Positions 1 to 12,500 of a DNA stretch of 64,000 nucleotides are shown here, piece after piece. The translations under genes were made by a program, and so were the position numbers. The first letter of the stretch is position 1; each line of letters begins with the position of its first letter. Source of the DNA: Acridotheres tristis (lineage: Eukaryota; Chordata; Aves; Passeriformes; Sturnidae); assembly GCA_037013685.1 (NCBI GenBank), contig CM072897.1, forward strand, positions 16,724,643 through 16,788,642, in the 5' to 3' direction. The notes under the pieces are model-generated. The model was not told the origin of the DNA. It saw nothing but the letters and a program-made list of their open reading frames with translations, and did not search any database.

Positions 1-524
1 GATTCTTATTTTCTTTGAGACAACACAGGGGATTAAGTGTCCACTTATATTACTTTCTAGTTTTTCAGAACAATATTAGTGTTCTGACACTTCTTGGATG
101 ACACAGAGAAAGAGCTTGGTCCCACATATCAGTAAATCAAAGTGCTGCTGTAAAGTAACAGCAGTGTCTGAACTCAGAGCTGGCTCCAGCCTCCATTGCC
201 CTTCTCCCAGATTACAGTAAGTGTAGTTGCATTTAGGTGTGAAACCCTTTGAGCTGCTGAGAGGCATCCTGTAATTTAAGAATGGAAAGTGCCCCAGCTA
301 TTGTTTATTTTTGATGAATTTTCCAAACATGACAAGGTACTACATGGAGCAGCTACTCAAGTGATAAGGTAACCACTTGCTCTTGCTCTGTTTGGTGTTG
401 TTTTGTTGTGGAGTTATTTAACACTCATATTAGGAAGCCTGTAGTGCCAGTGAAGATGTATGGAAAGCATCCCTCCTCAAGAGAGAACCATTAACTTTGG
501 AATTTCTTTTTTCTTCCCCCCCAG
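1..524 (+). other. TLN2: TLN2 intron, 3' part
   Basis: This is the end of the intron before the first coding exon in the window. It finishes with a strong pyrimidine tract (TTTTTTCTTCCCCCCCAG). I see no gene, RNA or clear repeat in it; the short open frames are chance. Confidence 0.85.
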
Positions 525-588
525 CCTGAAAGAATTCCTGCCTAAAGAATATACCAAACAAAGAGGGGCTGAAAAGAGAATATTTCAG
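525..588 (+). CDS. TLN2: TLN2 exon W1: FERM F2, about residues 263-283
   Basis: The exon is 64 nt: one base completes a codon, followed by 21 codons beginning LKEFLPKEY and ending AEKRIFQ. This matches the talin F2 segment, a helical lobe of the FERM head that carries part of the basic membrane-binding surface. The acceptor CCCCCCAG and donor GTATTT are clear. The next intron (589-2704, 2.1 kb) holds no recognised gene. It has a GC-richer stretch near 1560-1900 that is open in several frames but matches nothing I know. Confidence 0.95.
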
Positions 589-3500
589 GTATTTGTGAGG
601 CTGAAAAATATACTGTAATTTCACACCTTTATAAGAAAAATACGAGATTTGTGTATACTTAAGCTATATAGCTATCAGAAAATGAAGTATCAAGTGTTTG
701 ACAGCTTTTATTTTATTTCTTCATCAGATTTATTTTCCTGATCCTTTTTTCTTCACTGATGATTATCCAATGTGCTTTGGTAAATAGAGAGAGTAAATAT
801 TCAGTATTTTCAAGATCTTTTTGTCAGTTGCATTGAAATACGAAGATGTGTATTTGTACTAAAATAGACACATGTTTAGGAAAGCCAGTTTTAATTGCAT
901 GCCTCGTTAAAACATGTGCCTCAATTCTACGTGTTAATGTTTGAATTCAGTGGTGTGTGTGGGAATCACCCCACTGTAAAAGACTGGAGCAGTTAAGTAT
1001 AAATGGTAAAATACACTGATACTGCACTGTTAGGAGTGGTCTCATCTGAGTTCTGTAGATGCACCAGGTGTCTCTGCCCACTGAAATACACGTCTGGTAA
1101 CACAATGGAAGTTGGAGAATTCTGAGGTCAACAGGTGACAAAAAGTCATGTGGCTTCTGGTAGGGCACACCAGTGATCTGTGATCTCAGCTAGGGAGACA
1201 AATTGAAGAGCAGGAGCAGGTCACATCCTTTCTTTTGTCTGCTACTCCCAACTGAAAAATACTCTAACTTAGAGAGCCTGTTCTGCCTTGAGTTTTCAGT
1301 ACTTCCTTGCAGAGGAGTATGGCTGACACTTTTCTGTGCACCTTTAGGTGGTGCAGTGACATTGCAGTTTAAGCAAAACCGAGATCCATTCACTTCTGAG
1401 TGTCATGGCCATGCTGTTCATAGCATGGGATTTTTACCCATGTCAGATATGACCTGTGAGTAGTTTCATGATGTGCTTTAGTGCATGGACCAGAAGCCCA
1501 TCAATAAGGACACTGATCTGGGCAAAGAATTGACAACAATGTAGAATATGTGAGCTGTGTTTTTGGAAAAATCTCAGCTGCTTCCCAAGTCACGAAGTTC
1601 TGGAGCTTGGCAGGTGCTCCATTTGTGCTCCTTGCTCTTTTGGTGTCCTGGTTGTGTTCTCTGTGCTGAAGCTGACACATGGGAGCAGCCTGTATTCCTG
1701 GGATGCAAGAGGCTTTTGGAGTTGCAGTTGCTCCTCCCAGCACTTTTCCTTGGAAGCTCCCAGGCAGTTGGGGTGGGAACAAGTGGAATAAGAAGACATT
1801 TCCCATGTGCCTGGTGCTCCCCCTGCTGCCATCTGTGAGCATGGAAGAGGTGGCAAGCAGCAGTTCAGAAGCACGTGAGGGGAAGATGGGGTGGGATCGG
1901 GAATCCCACAAGCAGATTTAAATAGTGAGACATTTGGATGCAGTTTTCAGCACAGTGGTCTGGAGAGGAGAGCAGATGCTGGGGTGAAATTTACCCATAA
2001 GATCGGTACCTGTCGTTACTTATATGTAGTCATCAATCCGCTAATGAGCACATTGTTTAAATAATTAATAGATACTGAGTTATAGGACACACTCAGATGA
2101 GTATCTCAAGAGGAACTATTCAGAGAAATGATTGTTTGTTCCTCAGCTTTAGAGTTATTTTCATGTGATGGAAAAAGATTCTGGATAATGCTGCAACTGG
2201 CAAAAAAGGCCCATTGGAAGCACCTATGAGACGTGAGAAATGGTCAAGTACAAGGTGTGAAGCTGTCATGAATCAAAAGTTCTGGGTACAAAGCAAGAAA
2301 AAATAATCTGTTTCTGGGAGGGAAAATAAGGTGCTGGTGCACTTAAATGATTTTTAAAAGCTGAATGAAGAGACATTAATTTTATGAAACCTAATGGTGT
2401 TGAATAGCAGGAATACCTAGAATTTTAAACTGTGTCAGAAGGGGTTTAATGTACATGGTCTGAGGCACAGATGGAGTGGTTGATGGTCAGAGAGGAGTGT
2501 TTCATTTGCCCAGGTTGCTTACTTTCTCTGATATGAGGGCATTATATGATAGTTTTGCTAACATTTCTACCCAGTATTTTTTCAAATATTCTAATTGTAT
2601 TGATTATTAACTAAGCATCTTGAAATAGATAAAAGCTGTACCTTGTTGCTGTTTGTTTCTAGAAAGCTTTGGTTCTGCCTAATGGATTGTGACCTCTCTT
2701 ACAGGAGCACAAAAACTGTGGAGAGATGACTGAAATAGAAGCCAAGGTGAAGTACGTGAAGCTGGCGCGTTCCCTGCGCACCTACGGGGTGTCGTTTTTC
2801 CTTGTTAAGGTAACAGAGCTCTTGCTGTGACCATCCTGTATCCTTGCTTATGGATTATCCCTCGTTAAACAAAGGTTTTCTACCTTGATCACTAAGATAT
2901 TTCAGTTTCCTGGAGGAGGGACAAAAGGAGTTGTCTTTTGAACTGAATACTAAAGATCCACGAAAGCCCAGAGCTTTGTAATGCATTGCTGAAAATCATT
3001 GTCTGTAAACAGACAAACTAAGCCTGGAGTTTTAAATTGTCACTGTCTGCATGCCAGTTGCTTCCTTCTGTCAGTATTTTGCTTTTCCTTTGTCCTGTGG
3101 GAAGCTGCATTTGTATGGAAAACCATCTTCCACACCTTGTTATAGGAAAAAATGAAAGGCAAAAACAAGCTGGTTCCTCGTTTGCTGGGGGTCACCAAAG
3201 ACTCAGTGATGCGTGTGGATGAGAAGACCAAGGAAGTGTTGCAGGAATGGCCACTGACAACTGTGAAACGCTGGGCTGCCTCACCTAAAAGCTTCACTCT
3301 GGTAATCTCTCTGTGGATATTGAGAGGATGAGGGATTTATGTGGCAAGGAGACTTGGAACAGTTTCTGTGCTGTAACTTGTTCTATCTCTGATTTTCTAG
3401 TTATATAGAGTCACTGAGTCCTCAAGTAATAAATTGGCACATACTGTAGTCAGGTTCAGTCTGTAGTTTGGTGCTTCTAGACAGACCAGTTCCTCAGAAG

Positions 3501-6500
3501 TACTGTTTAAATCTTTCAACAAACCACTGTTTAAATCAGGTTTGTTCCTAACTAATGAAACAGTTAAAGGATTATTTTTCATACTTGTGTGATTATGGTT
3601 CTTGTCATTCATAATGTATTTTGTGACTTGCAAGATATGAACATAAACAAAGTTGGCTCATTCATATTTTTGATAATTATTAATTTAGAGAAGCTTCATG
3701 AATGTAGTATTTTGTTAATTATTTGGTCCATAGGAGACCACTGCAGCATAAGTTTGTATACAAAAGATGATTTAAAGTGATGGAGCAAGATGCAGAGGAT
3801 AGAAAATTGCAATCACTTGACTAATGTGCATCTAATTTACAGTTGCATGGATGATTATGCTCCAGGACTAAATTTTAGAAAAACTTTCCTCCATCCTCAA
3901 GTGACTGAATCTGGTAAAGTCAGATGAAGTTTCTCTTGGGTGTTTCAAGTTATGAAACATCTGTGATTAAACTGAAATAAAAAGCATTTTTCTGTCTTCC
4001 CTCAGTCTTGCATACAGACTGGTTTAGAGACTTGGAGAAGTTTAACTTACTGTTGAATATAATAAAATGTCAATATAATTTCAGAATTTGAATTTTCTCA
4101 CTCATGTTTGGTACTGTTTCTTCATTTATCTACTTCACATTTTCAAATAAGTTTTGAGTTTTTTCCCTTTTTCTTCAGGATTTTGGTGAATATCAGGAAA
4201 GCTATTACTCAGTACAGACCACTGAAGGAGAACAGATCTCTCAATTAATTGCAGGTTACATTGATATCATCCTAAAGAAGGTACAGTATTAACATCTTGG
4301 CCTGTAGCAAAAAAGCAAAATCTCAAATATGTACAAACTGCAGTTGTTCTCTCATGGAGTCAGTGTTGAGTCTTGTGTTTTGATGTTATATATTTTTGCC
4401 TGCAAGTAAGGCACTGCTTCTGGAAAATTCAAGGCTATTTATTACATCTCTAGCATGTGTCAGGCTGGGCTTTGTTTATTTTCTGGAAAGTGGCCTGGTG
4501 ACTCTGAGTGTATATCCAGGGAAGAGTCCAAAGCTTCAGCTATTTTTCAGGATTTTTAAGCTATAATCCAAAGTGATGAATCAGGTGGGAAGAAATTACC
4601 CTAGAAGCATATTTAAGACTATAGCCAGGACTACACAATAATTGTCCAGGTGCTCTTGTATATAATGTACCAAATCTGAGAAAGTTTTTTGGCCAGAAAA
4701 ACAAACCAAAAAGCCCCAACAGTTCATTGCTTTAAAACCACTGTGATTAGTAAAGCAAAGAGCTAGACCTCAGTTGTGCAGAGAGGGATAAAATCAGTGT
4801 TTGTGAAGAGGTCAGACTGCCCTGAAACGTGTTTTTATAGAATATTCCTGGCAGGAGAGAGGAAGGGATACGAATTTCCAGTATTCAGATATTCCCAAGC
4901 AAGCAATTGCAACAGCAAAAAATGGCAAGTTTGCCAACCAACATGGAGCTGAGTGGTCCCTTTCTAAGCATGTTGTATAGCAAAGTGAAGTGTTCCAAAG
5001 AGCACTGATTGCTTCTTGTCACATTTTTATTTTATTGACATTCCAAACTACATCATTCTTTAATAGGTTTTAGTAGTAAAAATCACAAAGTTAAGTAGCC
5101 CAGAAGTATTTATTGCCTTTTTTCATGTGAGCAGTGTAGGATGTAACATTAAGTGTTATATAAGAAGAGGTTGAGGAGGATTGCTGGAATTCATCACAGA
5201 ATTCATCACATGCTTTTTTCTCTGAGGCTGTCAGGCTCAGGTTTAATAAACATCAAATAAATTGCAAGCTTCTGTATATGATTTAAAACTTGAATCAAAA
5301 GTAGTGTTGCTCTCTAGTGCTAAATGAAAGCAGCCTTCTGTCTTGATAGAATACAAATGTGCAAATTTCCACTTCCAATCCTTTGATTTTTTTTTTCTCT
5401 GCTATCTGCTGACACAGTCAGTTTAAAATGAATGAATTAGGAACAGGTTAAATCATAAACACCCATGATTCATATGAGAAACTGCAGTTCATAGTTGTTG
5501 AGCCCCCATTATCTCTCTGATGGATGCCTCAAAGTGGGGTTTATTGCTTTCAGTTCCATATTGTTAATTCTTGGTGTGGTTTGGTCTGGTCCAACTCGTT
5601 TTCTCCAGTGTGCATTGATTGGTACATTTTTTTCTGCTCAAGTGTTATTAATATAGTGTTCCCCCCCACTCCACCCAACCCCTCATGTCCTACAATTTTA
5701 GTGCTAGGTCATGAATCAGGTGACAGAGAACTCAGAACTGGAGTAGTGTATATCTAAATTTAAAACAGTAGGTTTTGGTTTTTACTTCATATTATTAGAG
5801 AAGTAAAGCAGAATCTTAACTAGAAATAGGGAGTTTCAGTTTGTGCATTAAATCAAACTAATAGTAACAACTTCTTTCTCCAAAGTTGTGTGTTCATGTA
5901 GATGTGCATAAGGAGTTCCTCTTGAATGGAAGGTCATGGTGGATACTCTTCATATTCCTCTATATGAATTCAGACTACAAATCATATAGCTTGCAAGAGT
6001 TTCTCTGCACTAGGCAACAAGTAGAAATACTCTTTTTATAAAGTACTATTTCTGTGATTTATAGTTTCCTGTTGTTTCTAGTGGTTTAGGCTTACTGCCT
6101 TTATGTATGCTTATAAATCTCTCTTGGCACTGAAAAACCCCTGCCTCAGTCTTCAGCCTGAAGTCAGACTGTCCTGAACTTTCAAGTACCTATGATAAAA
6201 TGACTTGGAGACAGTGTTCAATTTATTCTTTTTGCTTATGGGTATGTATTTCCTACTGGTAGTGATGCCTTTTTCTGACAGAGGTCAGACAAAGTTAAAA
6301 GAATAAAAGTGGATCTATTTAATGAGGGGCTTTCAGGTACATTAAGGGCAGACAAAACCTCCCCAAGGGGCTACACCCAAAATGACGATGGGATGATGGT
6401 CCTGAGTTTTTCAGACAGATACAAGTTTGGTCCATTTACATATCAGGGGTTAATCCTCTAATTACAGCTTCAGGTAATGAAGTCATATTCCCTTCCCAAG

Positions 6501-9500
6501 TTCACTTTTGCTTATACTTTTTGGGGTCTGAGGCTGTCGGGTGTCCTTGGATCTCAGGCCTAGAGGGATTGTTTTGTCTGACCAAAATGTGAAGATAGTG
6601 ATTAACACTATATGGAGTTTAGAGTTATGCACTAATGCAATACAGGATTTGAAAAATATAAAGGCTAAAATTTTAAGGCATCAGTAGGTAGCACTATACA
6701 GTAACATTTCAGCACTTTCTTTATACCTTTGTTCACAAAGGCACCAGCAGGCTTTTTTCCTTCATGTGTTCCATCTGCCAGGGTACAGAACCTGGGCTGT
6801 TAAATGCTGAAGAGTAACTCTTTTCCAGGGGAGGTTGTATTGTCACTCACTGCCCAACAGTGTGATGTTCAGCACTAGACAAGGCTCTGCAGGTCATTTG
6901 TTTGGATTTGTGATAAAAGGCAAGGAAATGGGGGAGAGAAAGCATCAATACATTGTTTAATTTATCTTCTTTTCCCCCCTTCCAGAAACAAAGTAAAGAT
7001 AGATTTGGGCTTGAAGGTGATGAGGAATCAACCATGTTGGAAGAATCTGTTTCACCTAAGAAGTGAGTGCATCCAACACGAGGAAATGGTCTGTTTTTAA
7101 GAGTTCCCCACTGAGCTGCAGCAGCATTTTCAAATGAAGTAGTGCAGTTATTACTGTTAAAGAATGGTTTTCTACTGAGTATTTCAACAGAAGGAAGTAC
7201 TGTCCCCAGGCAATTCAGCAGGCTCCTAGCTTCATTCAAGGATTGAAGAGCAGATATTTGTCACAAAATTGTTGGTTAGGGCGGCCAGCAATGGCACCAG
7301 TTTGTGCTAACTTAACCCTTCAACAAAGGCACTCAGGCTGCAATTCAGTAAAATGCTGGGGCAGAGAGGGGGATGGTGAAGCAGAGATGAAAAGTTGTTT
7401 TTTTAATCTTCATGTGTGATTTAGAAGGTTTTAGTTGCTTGTGTCTGCTGATTTCATGGTTTCCAGTAGATTTGACACCTGTCAGTTTAGTTGCACACAG
7501 TGTTATGAGCAGAGCTGGCTTATTTCACCAGCCAAACCCTTCAGATGTGTGCTGTGGATAGAAGAAAGGGTTTGGTACAAGTAGATCAGGTTATGGTTTT
7601 GATGAGACAGTAACTGAATATAGCAAAACACAGAACTGTGGAGCTGGCCACACTTGAAAAGGAATGTCAAATCTTTCTGTGCAGTGAGACAATAGAAACA
7701 AATTTGTAATTTGTGACATTATAAGCTGTAATGAGCCACTCAAGTCTTTTCTTGGAACTCTTGAGGCTGTCACCAGTGTGTATGTGAAAAGTCCATTTGA
7801 TTTATGGTTAAGTATACAGTTTATATGAGATAGATTTGTTAGGTATTTCATATGGCCTTGTGGGACATTGCGTCTTTTGATGGATCACACATGTTCAGAT
7901 GTGCTTTATTTTGATATGGCCCTTTCCAAATCACTTCCAGAATATACTGTTAGTTAAGTGCTGTGCAGAGAAGCCTGAAATTTGTAGTAGATAAATACAA
8001 GGTTTTTTCATAGCTGAAATCATTTTTTTCCCCCTCAGCAGTGTTGTTGTTGCAGCCTGAATTTCTGTCGATGCTTCTGGCTATTAAAGGTTGAATCATG
8101 TTGAGTTATGAGCAGTATATCTGGCAAAGCAATTTATGACCATGGATGGCAGTAACTTTATTTTTCTCTAGCCCAGTATCTGGTGGACTGCCAGATTATT
8201 TGTAAGTGCTGTGTATGCTTGTTTGTATAAAGGGGGAAGAAAGAAAGTTTTTGTCCCAGTTCTTGGGAGTACTTGCAAAAGATCTCCCCAAGGTTCATGC
8301 TTCTATTTTCTATTGATCAGGCTGTGATACAACTGAAACAAAGCAGTTGTTACTCCATAAACCTTGTTCTGGTTCTATCTGCCATGTTTCTGAAGGGTGA
8401 AGGGTAAAGCTGTTGTATCATGTTTAACAAAATTGCACATTGCCATCTTTGCTTGGTGCCTGCTCATTAGTGCTATTCATGACTGATCTGCCAGAAGCCC
8501 CGGATTATCTTTTTTCCTATATATTAGAAAATGGTTAGAAGGAATCAAGTTTCCCAGCTTTTCTCAATGTTACGAAATGCAGTTGAAATCCTAGAGGAAG
8601 ACCAGCTGAGAGAAGTGGATTTTCAGGAGCTCACTAATTCCGTGCTGGGTGGTTTTTTTCCCCAGGTCCACCATTCTGCAGCAGCAGTTTAACCGCACAG
8701 GGAAGGTGGAGCACGGCTCCGTGGCTCTGCCGGCTGTGATGCGCTCCGGCTCCAGCGGCCCCGAGACCTTCAACGTTGGCATCATGCCTTCTCCTCAGCA
8801 GCAAGTCACAACTGGCCAGATGCACAGAGGACATATGCCCCCACTTGTGAGAATCCTCCTTGCTTTGTGTGTGAGACCTGTCTGTGCAGCAAGTAGCCAG
8901 AAACAGAATGTTATACACATTTATAAAACCAGGAGTCCTGGCTCTTATGTCCTGACTGTTCTACCAAACATAAGTTTTGAGCATCCCTTAAATATTTAGG
9001 GTGTCATATTTTGACTTATTTCCTCATTTTCTTTAAAGCAAATTCTTGTACCCTTTTCTTTACTTCTAAGTAGTTAAAACAAGTATTCAAAGGGGAAAAA
9101 AAAGAGGTTTAAAGACTGGCAAAAGTAAGCAGTTTTAAGGATGAAGCTTACTTCTAGCTTATCACTAGATACATATATATATATCACCAACCTTGACATT
9201 TTTTATCAGGCTTAAAACTGATAGTGCCTTTTTCATTTAAATTGGAAGGCTTTCACAAGCCACAAACAGCATTTATAGAATAAAATCAATGCTTAAAATC
9301 ATGACATACTCTAGAAGTATAGTCTGTGTAGTGAATTGACCTTGGCTGTTTGCCAGATGCCTGCTCAGCAGGCACTCCTACTCCTCAACCAAACAAGTGT
9401 GTATGGAAGATAGATATGATTTTAAAAAGGCTTATATCAGTATAGGTCAAGATAATGACAGGGAGATGATCAATTTTGTTCATGGCCGAAACAGAATCAG

Positions 9501-12500
9501 CTTGGAGAAAATTAATTTATTGTCGATTAAAATACAGTGGGATGTTGAGAAACAGATAAAAGCTAAAAATCCTTCTCACCCACCCTTTTTTTTTTACTCG
9601 GACTCAACTTCAGTTCTTCAGTTCTGCTCCTTGCTCACAAGTTGTCAACTTGTAACAGCCCCTCTCTGCTTCTTTTTGCTCCTCACACTTTTCCCCAGCT
9701 TCAGCATGTCCTTCCTGTGGGCTGCAGTCATTCAGGATAGACTGGCTCCAGTGGGGGTCCCCTAGGAGCTGCAGTTCCCTTCAGGAGAGCCTGCTCCAGC
9801 ACTGGGATCCTTCCAGTCAAGGCCCTGCTCCAACACAGGCTCTCCATGGGCTGTAGTTCCTTTCAGGGAAATACCCTGTGTCCACCCTGCAGACTGCAGA
9901 GGACCCCAGGCTGCAGCAGGTGGATATCTGCTCCAACACAGCCCTCTCCAGAGACTGCAGAGAAATACCTGCAGCACCTTGTTCTCTCCCACAGGCTGAG
10001 GAAACTCAGCTCTGCTGTCTTGAGCATCCCCTCCACATCCCTGTCAGGCATTGGCATTTTCAAGGTTGATTCTTGAACTCCTTTTTCCCCTTGCTGCTCT
10101 TTCTCACCAATGGTTTGCCCTTTGTCACCAGTGTTTTCCCAGCAGTGCCATCAGTTTGGCTGGTGCCCTCACTTGTGTCCTGTGCTGGGTGTGTTGGAGC
10201 TGTCTAGAGCCAGCTGTGCCCAGCATGGGGCAGCCCCTGGCTAATTCTCCCAGAGGCCACCCCTGCAGCCAAAACTTTGCCACAGACACCCAATACAGAC
10301 AGCATTTTGCTCTGCCTAAACCCCTTCAGTTTTCTGTTACCTCATGCATATTGATGACAACTTAGTTTTAGAATCATCCTTGATTGCATTGGGAGGCTCT
10401 CACAGGAAATTAATAATTATCTCCTAGGAGCAAATGGAGTTTTGATGTTGCTCAAATGCAGATGAGTAAGCTCAGTAGGCTTGTGTGTCTGTTGGCCATT
10501 GTTTGAGCTGAGAAAGTTGAGCACTTTATATGTGTGTGCAAGTACCACAGAGTGTAAAATGGCATGAGCAGAATCAAGACTTTGGGAAGAGTTGGAGGGC
10601 TTTGCTTTCTCCATTGTGCCAGGGAAGAGGCAGCTCTGACATGGCCTGGTGTGGGTGTTGGGCTGCTGTCACTCAGGGTCTCTTCACGGATGTGACATTA
10701 CTTGCAGTGCTCTCTGGAGCACAGCACAGCCATTGCCTTGCTCTGCCTTGCAGACCTCAGCCCAGCAGGCCCTGATGGGGACCATCAACAGCAGCATGCA
10801 CGCCGTTCAGCAGGCACAGGCTGACCTCAGCGAGGTGGATAACCTGCCACCTCTGGGGCACGACATGGTGAGTTCTTCTAATCCACAGAAATGAGCCTAA
10901 GGCCTTTGGGGTGTTTACAGACCAGTTTAGTCATTGTCCCCGGATCTCGAGTGATATTGCTCAAGTTTTTAACATGGGGTAAAAATTTTGTGCTCTCTTT
11001 AAGGAATTCATTACATCTCGGTCTCCTGAGATCAGATGTAGCAGACCTTACATAAAGCTGCCTGGAATGCTATTGTTTTGTGAGCAAATGTACAGTTCAA
11101 GACAAACTATGGGCAATATTGATGGTTGGGCTTATTTTCCATGTCTCTGCGAGGCACTGAGAACAAAATATGATTGTTGTTCGTGATCCAGGTTAGGGCA
11201 GGAGAATGGAGCCAGAGGATTATTGCTTATGGGGGATTGTCAGTCAAGAGTGTTTAGCTTTTCTTATGGAATTTACCTTAAAAGGGCAGCTGTTGAAACG
11301 TGAGAGCAAATCTAATTAATGAATCAGCAGAAGAAAATGCTTGATTTCATATTTCACTTTTAGGGCCTGCTGCTTATCTTCTGTTTCACTTTTAAAATTT
11401 CACAAAGGAATGAGATATGTACATAGTATCTTGCCTTACAGAACCTCACTGTAGTCTTTAATTCTTCTTTTTGTTATTGCTCTTTAGGCATCAAGAGTAT
11501 GGGTTCAGAACAAGGTTGATGAATCCAAGCATGAAATACACTCTCAAGTTGATGCAATCACTGCAGGAACTGCATCTGTTGTTAACCTTACAGCAGGTAA
11601 ATTTCAATGGGAAGGATTTCCTTGCAGTCTCCTATCTAAATCAAGTAACATAAGAACTGAGTGTGGGGCAGCTGCAGAACATTTTCTTTAAAGCACACCA
11701 ATAGCTAAGTGCATTGATGTGTGGAGCAAACTTGGTGTCCCTCCTGACATAATTTTTTCTAGCTTCAGTTTCTCTAAAGGTGTAACAGTCAGTGAAGATA
11801 AAATGTAGCTTGCTTGTCCAACAGAGTAGAGAATGCAAGGTTACTACAAGAAAGCATCATTGATCTGGCAGTTAAGGAGAGATTGTTTTTATTGACTGTG
11901 GGTTTTACTTCAGAAAGTTTACTTCAGAAAGAGTGGCTTAAAGGAGATAAGACCTTAGGTTCCTGTAGTATTGAAAGAGGCTGAAACCGTGGACTTCTCA
12001 GAAAATTGCATTGAATGAAGAAACATTCTGTTAGAGGATAGATTATTGCAGAAGAAATGTAGAAATCAGAAAACTTATAGCAATCTAATGTTTTTTTCAG
12101 TGACATATTATTTAGTAGGCATTGCTTGGCTGTCTTGAAATGTCTCTTACCTCTCACCAGAGTGTGGCTTGTTGTAGCTTCCCCTGTTTCCCTTTTAGCC
12201 ACTAAAGCATTCTGATCATTGGAAAACATTTGCTCTGCAGGGGACCCAGTTGACACTGATTACACTGCTGTGGGATGTGCAATTACAACCATTTCCTCCA
12301 ACCTCACTGAGATGTCCAAAGGTGTGAAATTGCTTGCTGCTCTCATGGATGATGAAATTGGAAGTGGAGAAGACCTCCTGAAAGCTGCTCGAACCTTGGC
12401 CAGTGCTGTCTCAGACTTGCTGAAGGCTGTGCAGCCTACTTCAGGAGAGGTGAATAAAGAAAAACTTCTCAGATTCCCTCTTTTTTGACCATATTGCTTG

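Noticed and set aside
9397..9765. 122-codon plus-strand open frame
   Set aside because: Runs into the LTR-like repeat, shows a T-run derived Phe stretch and no domain; not a gene.
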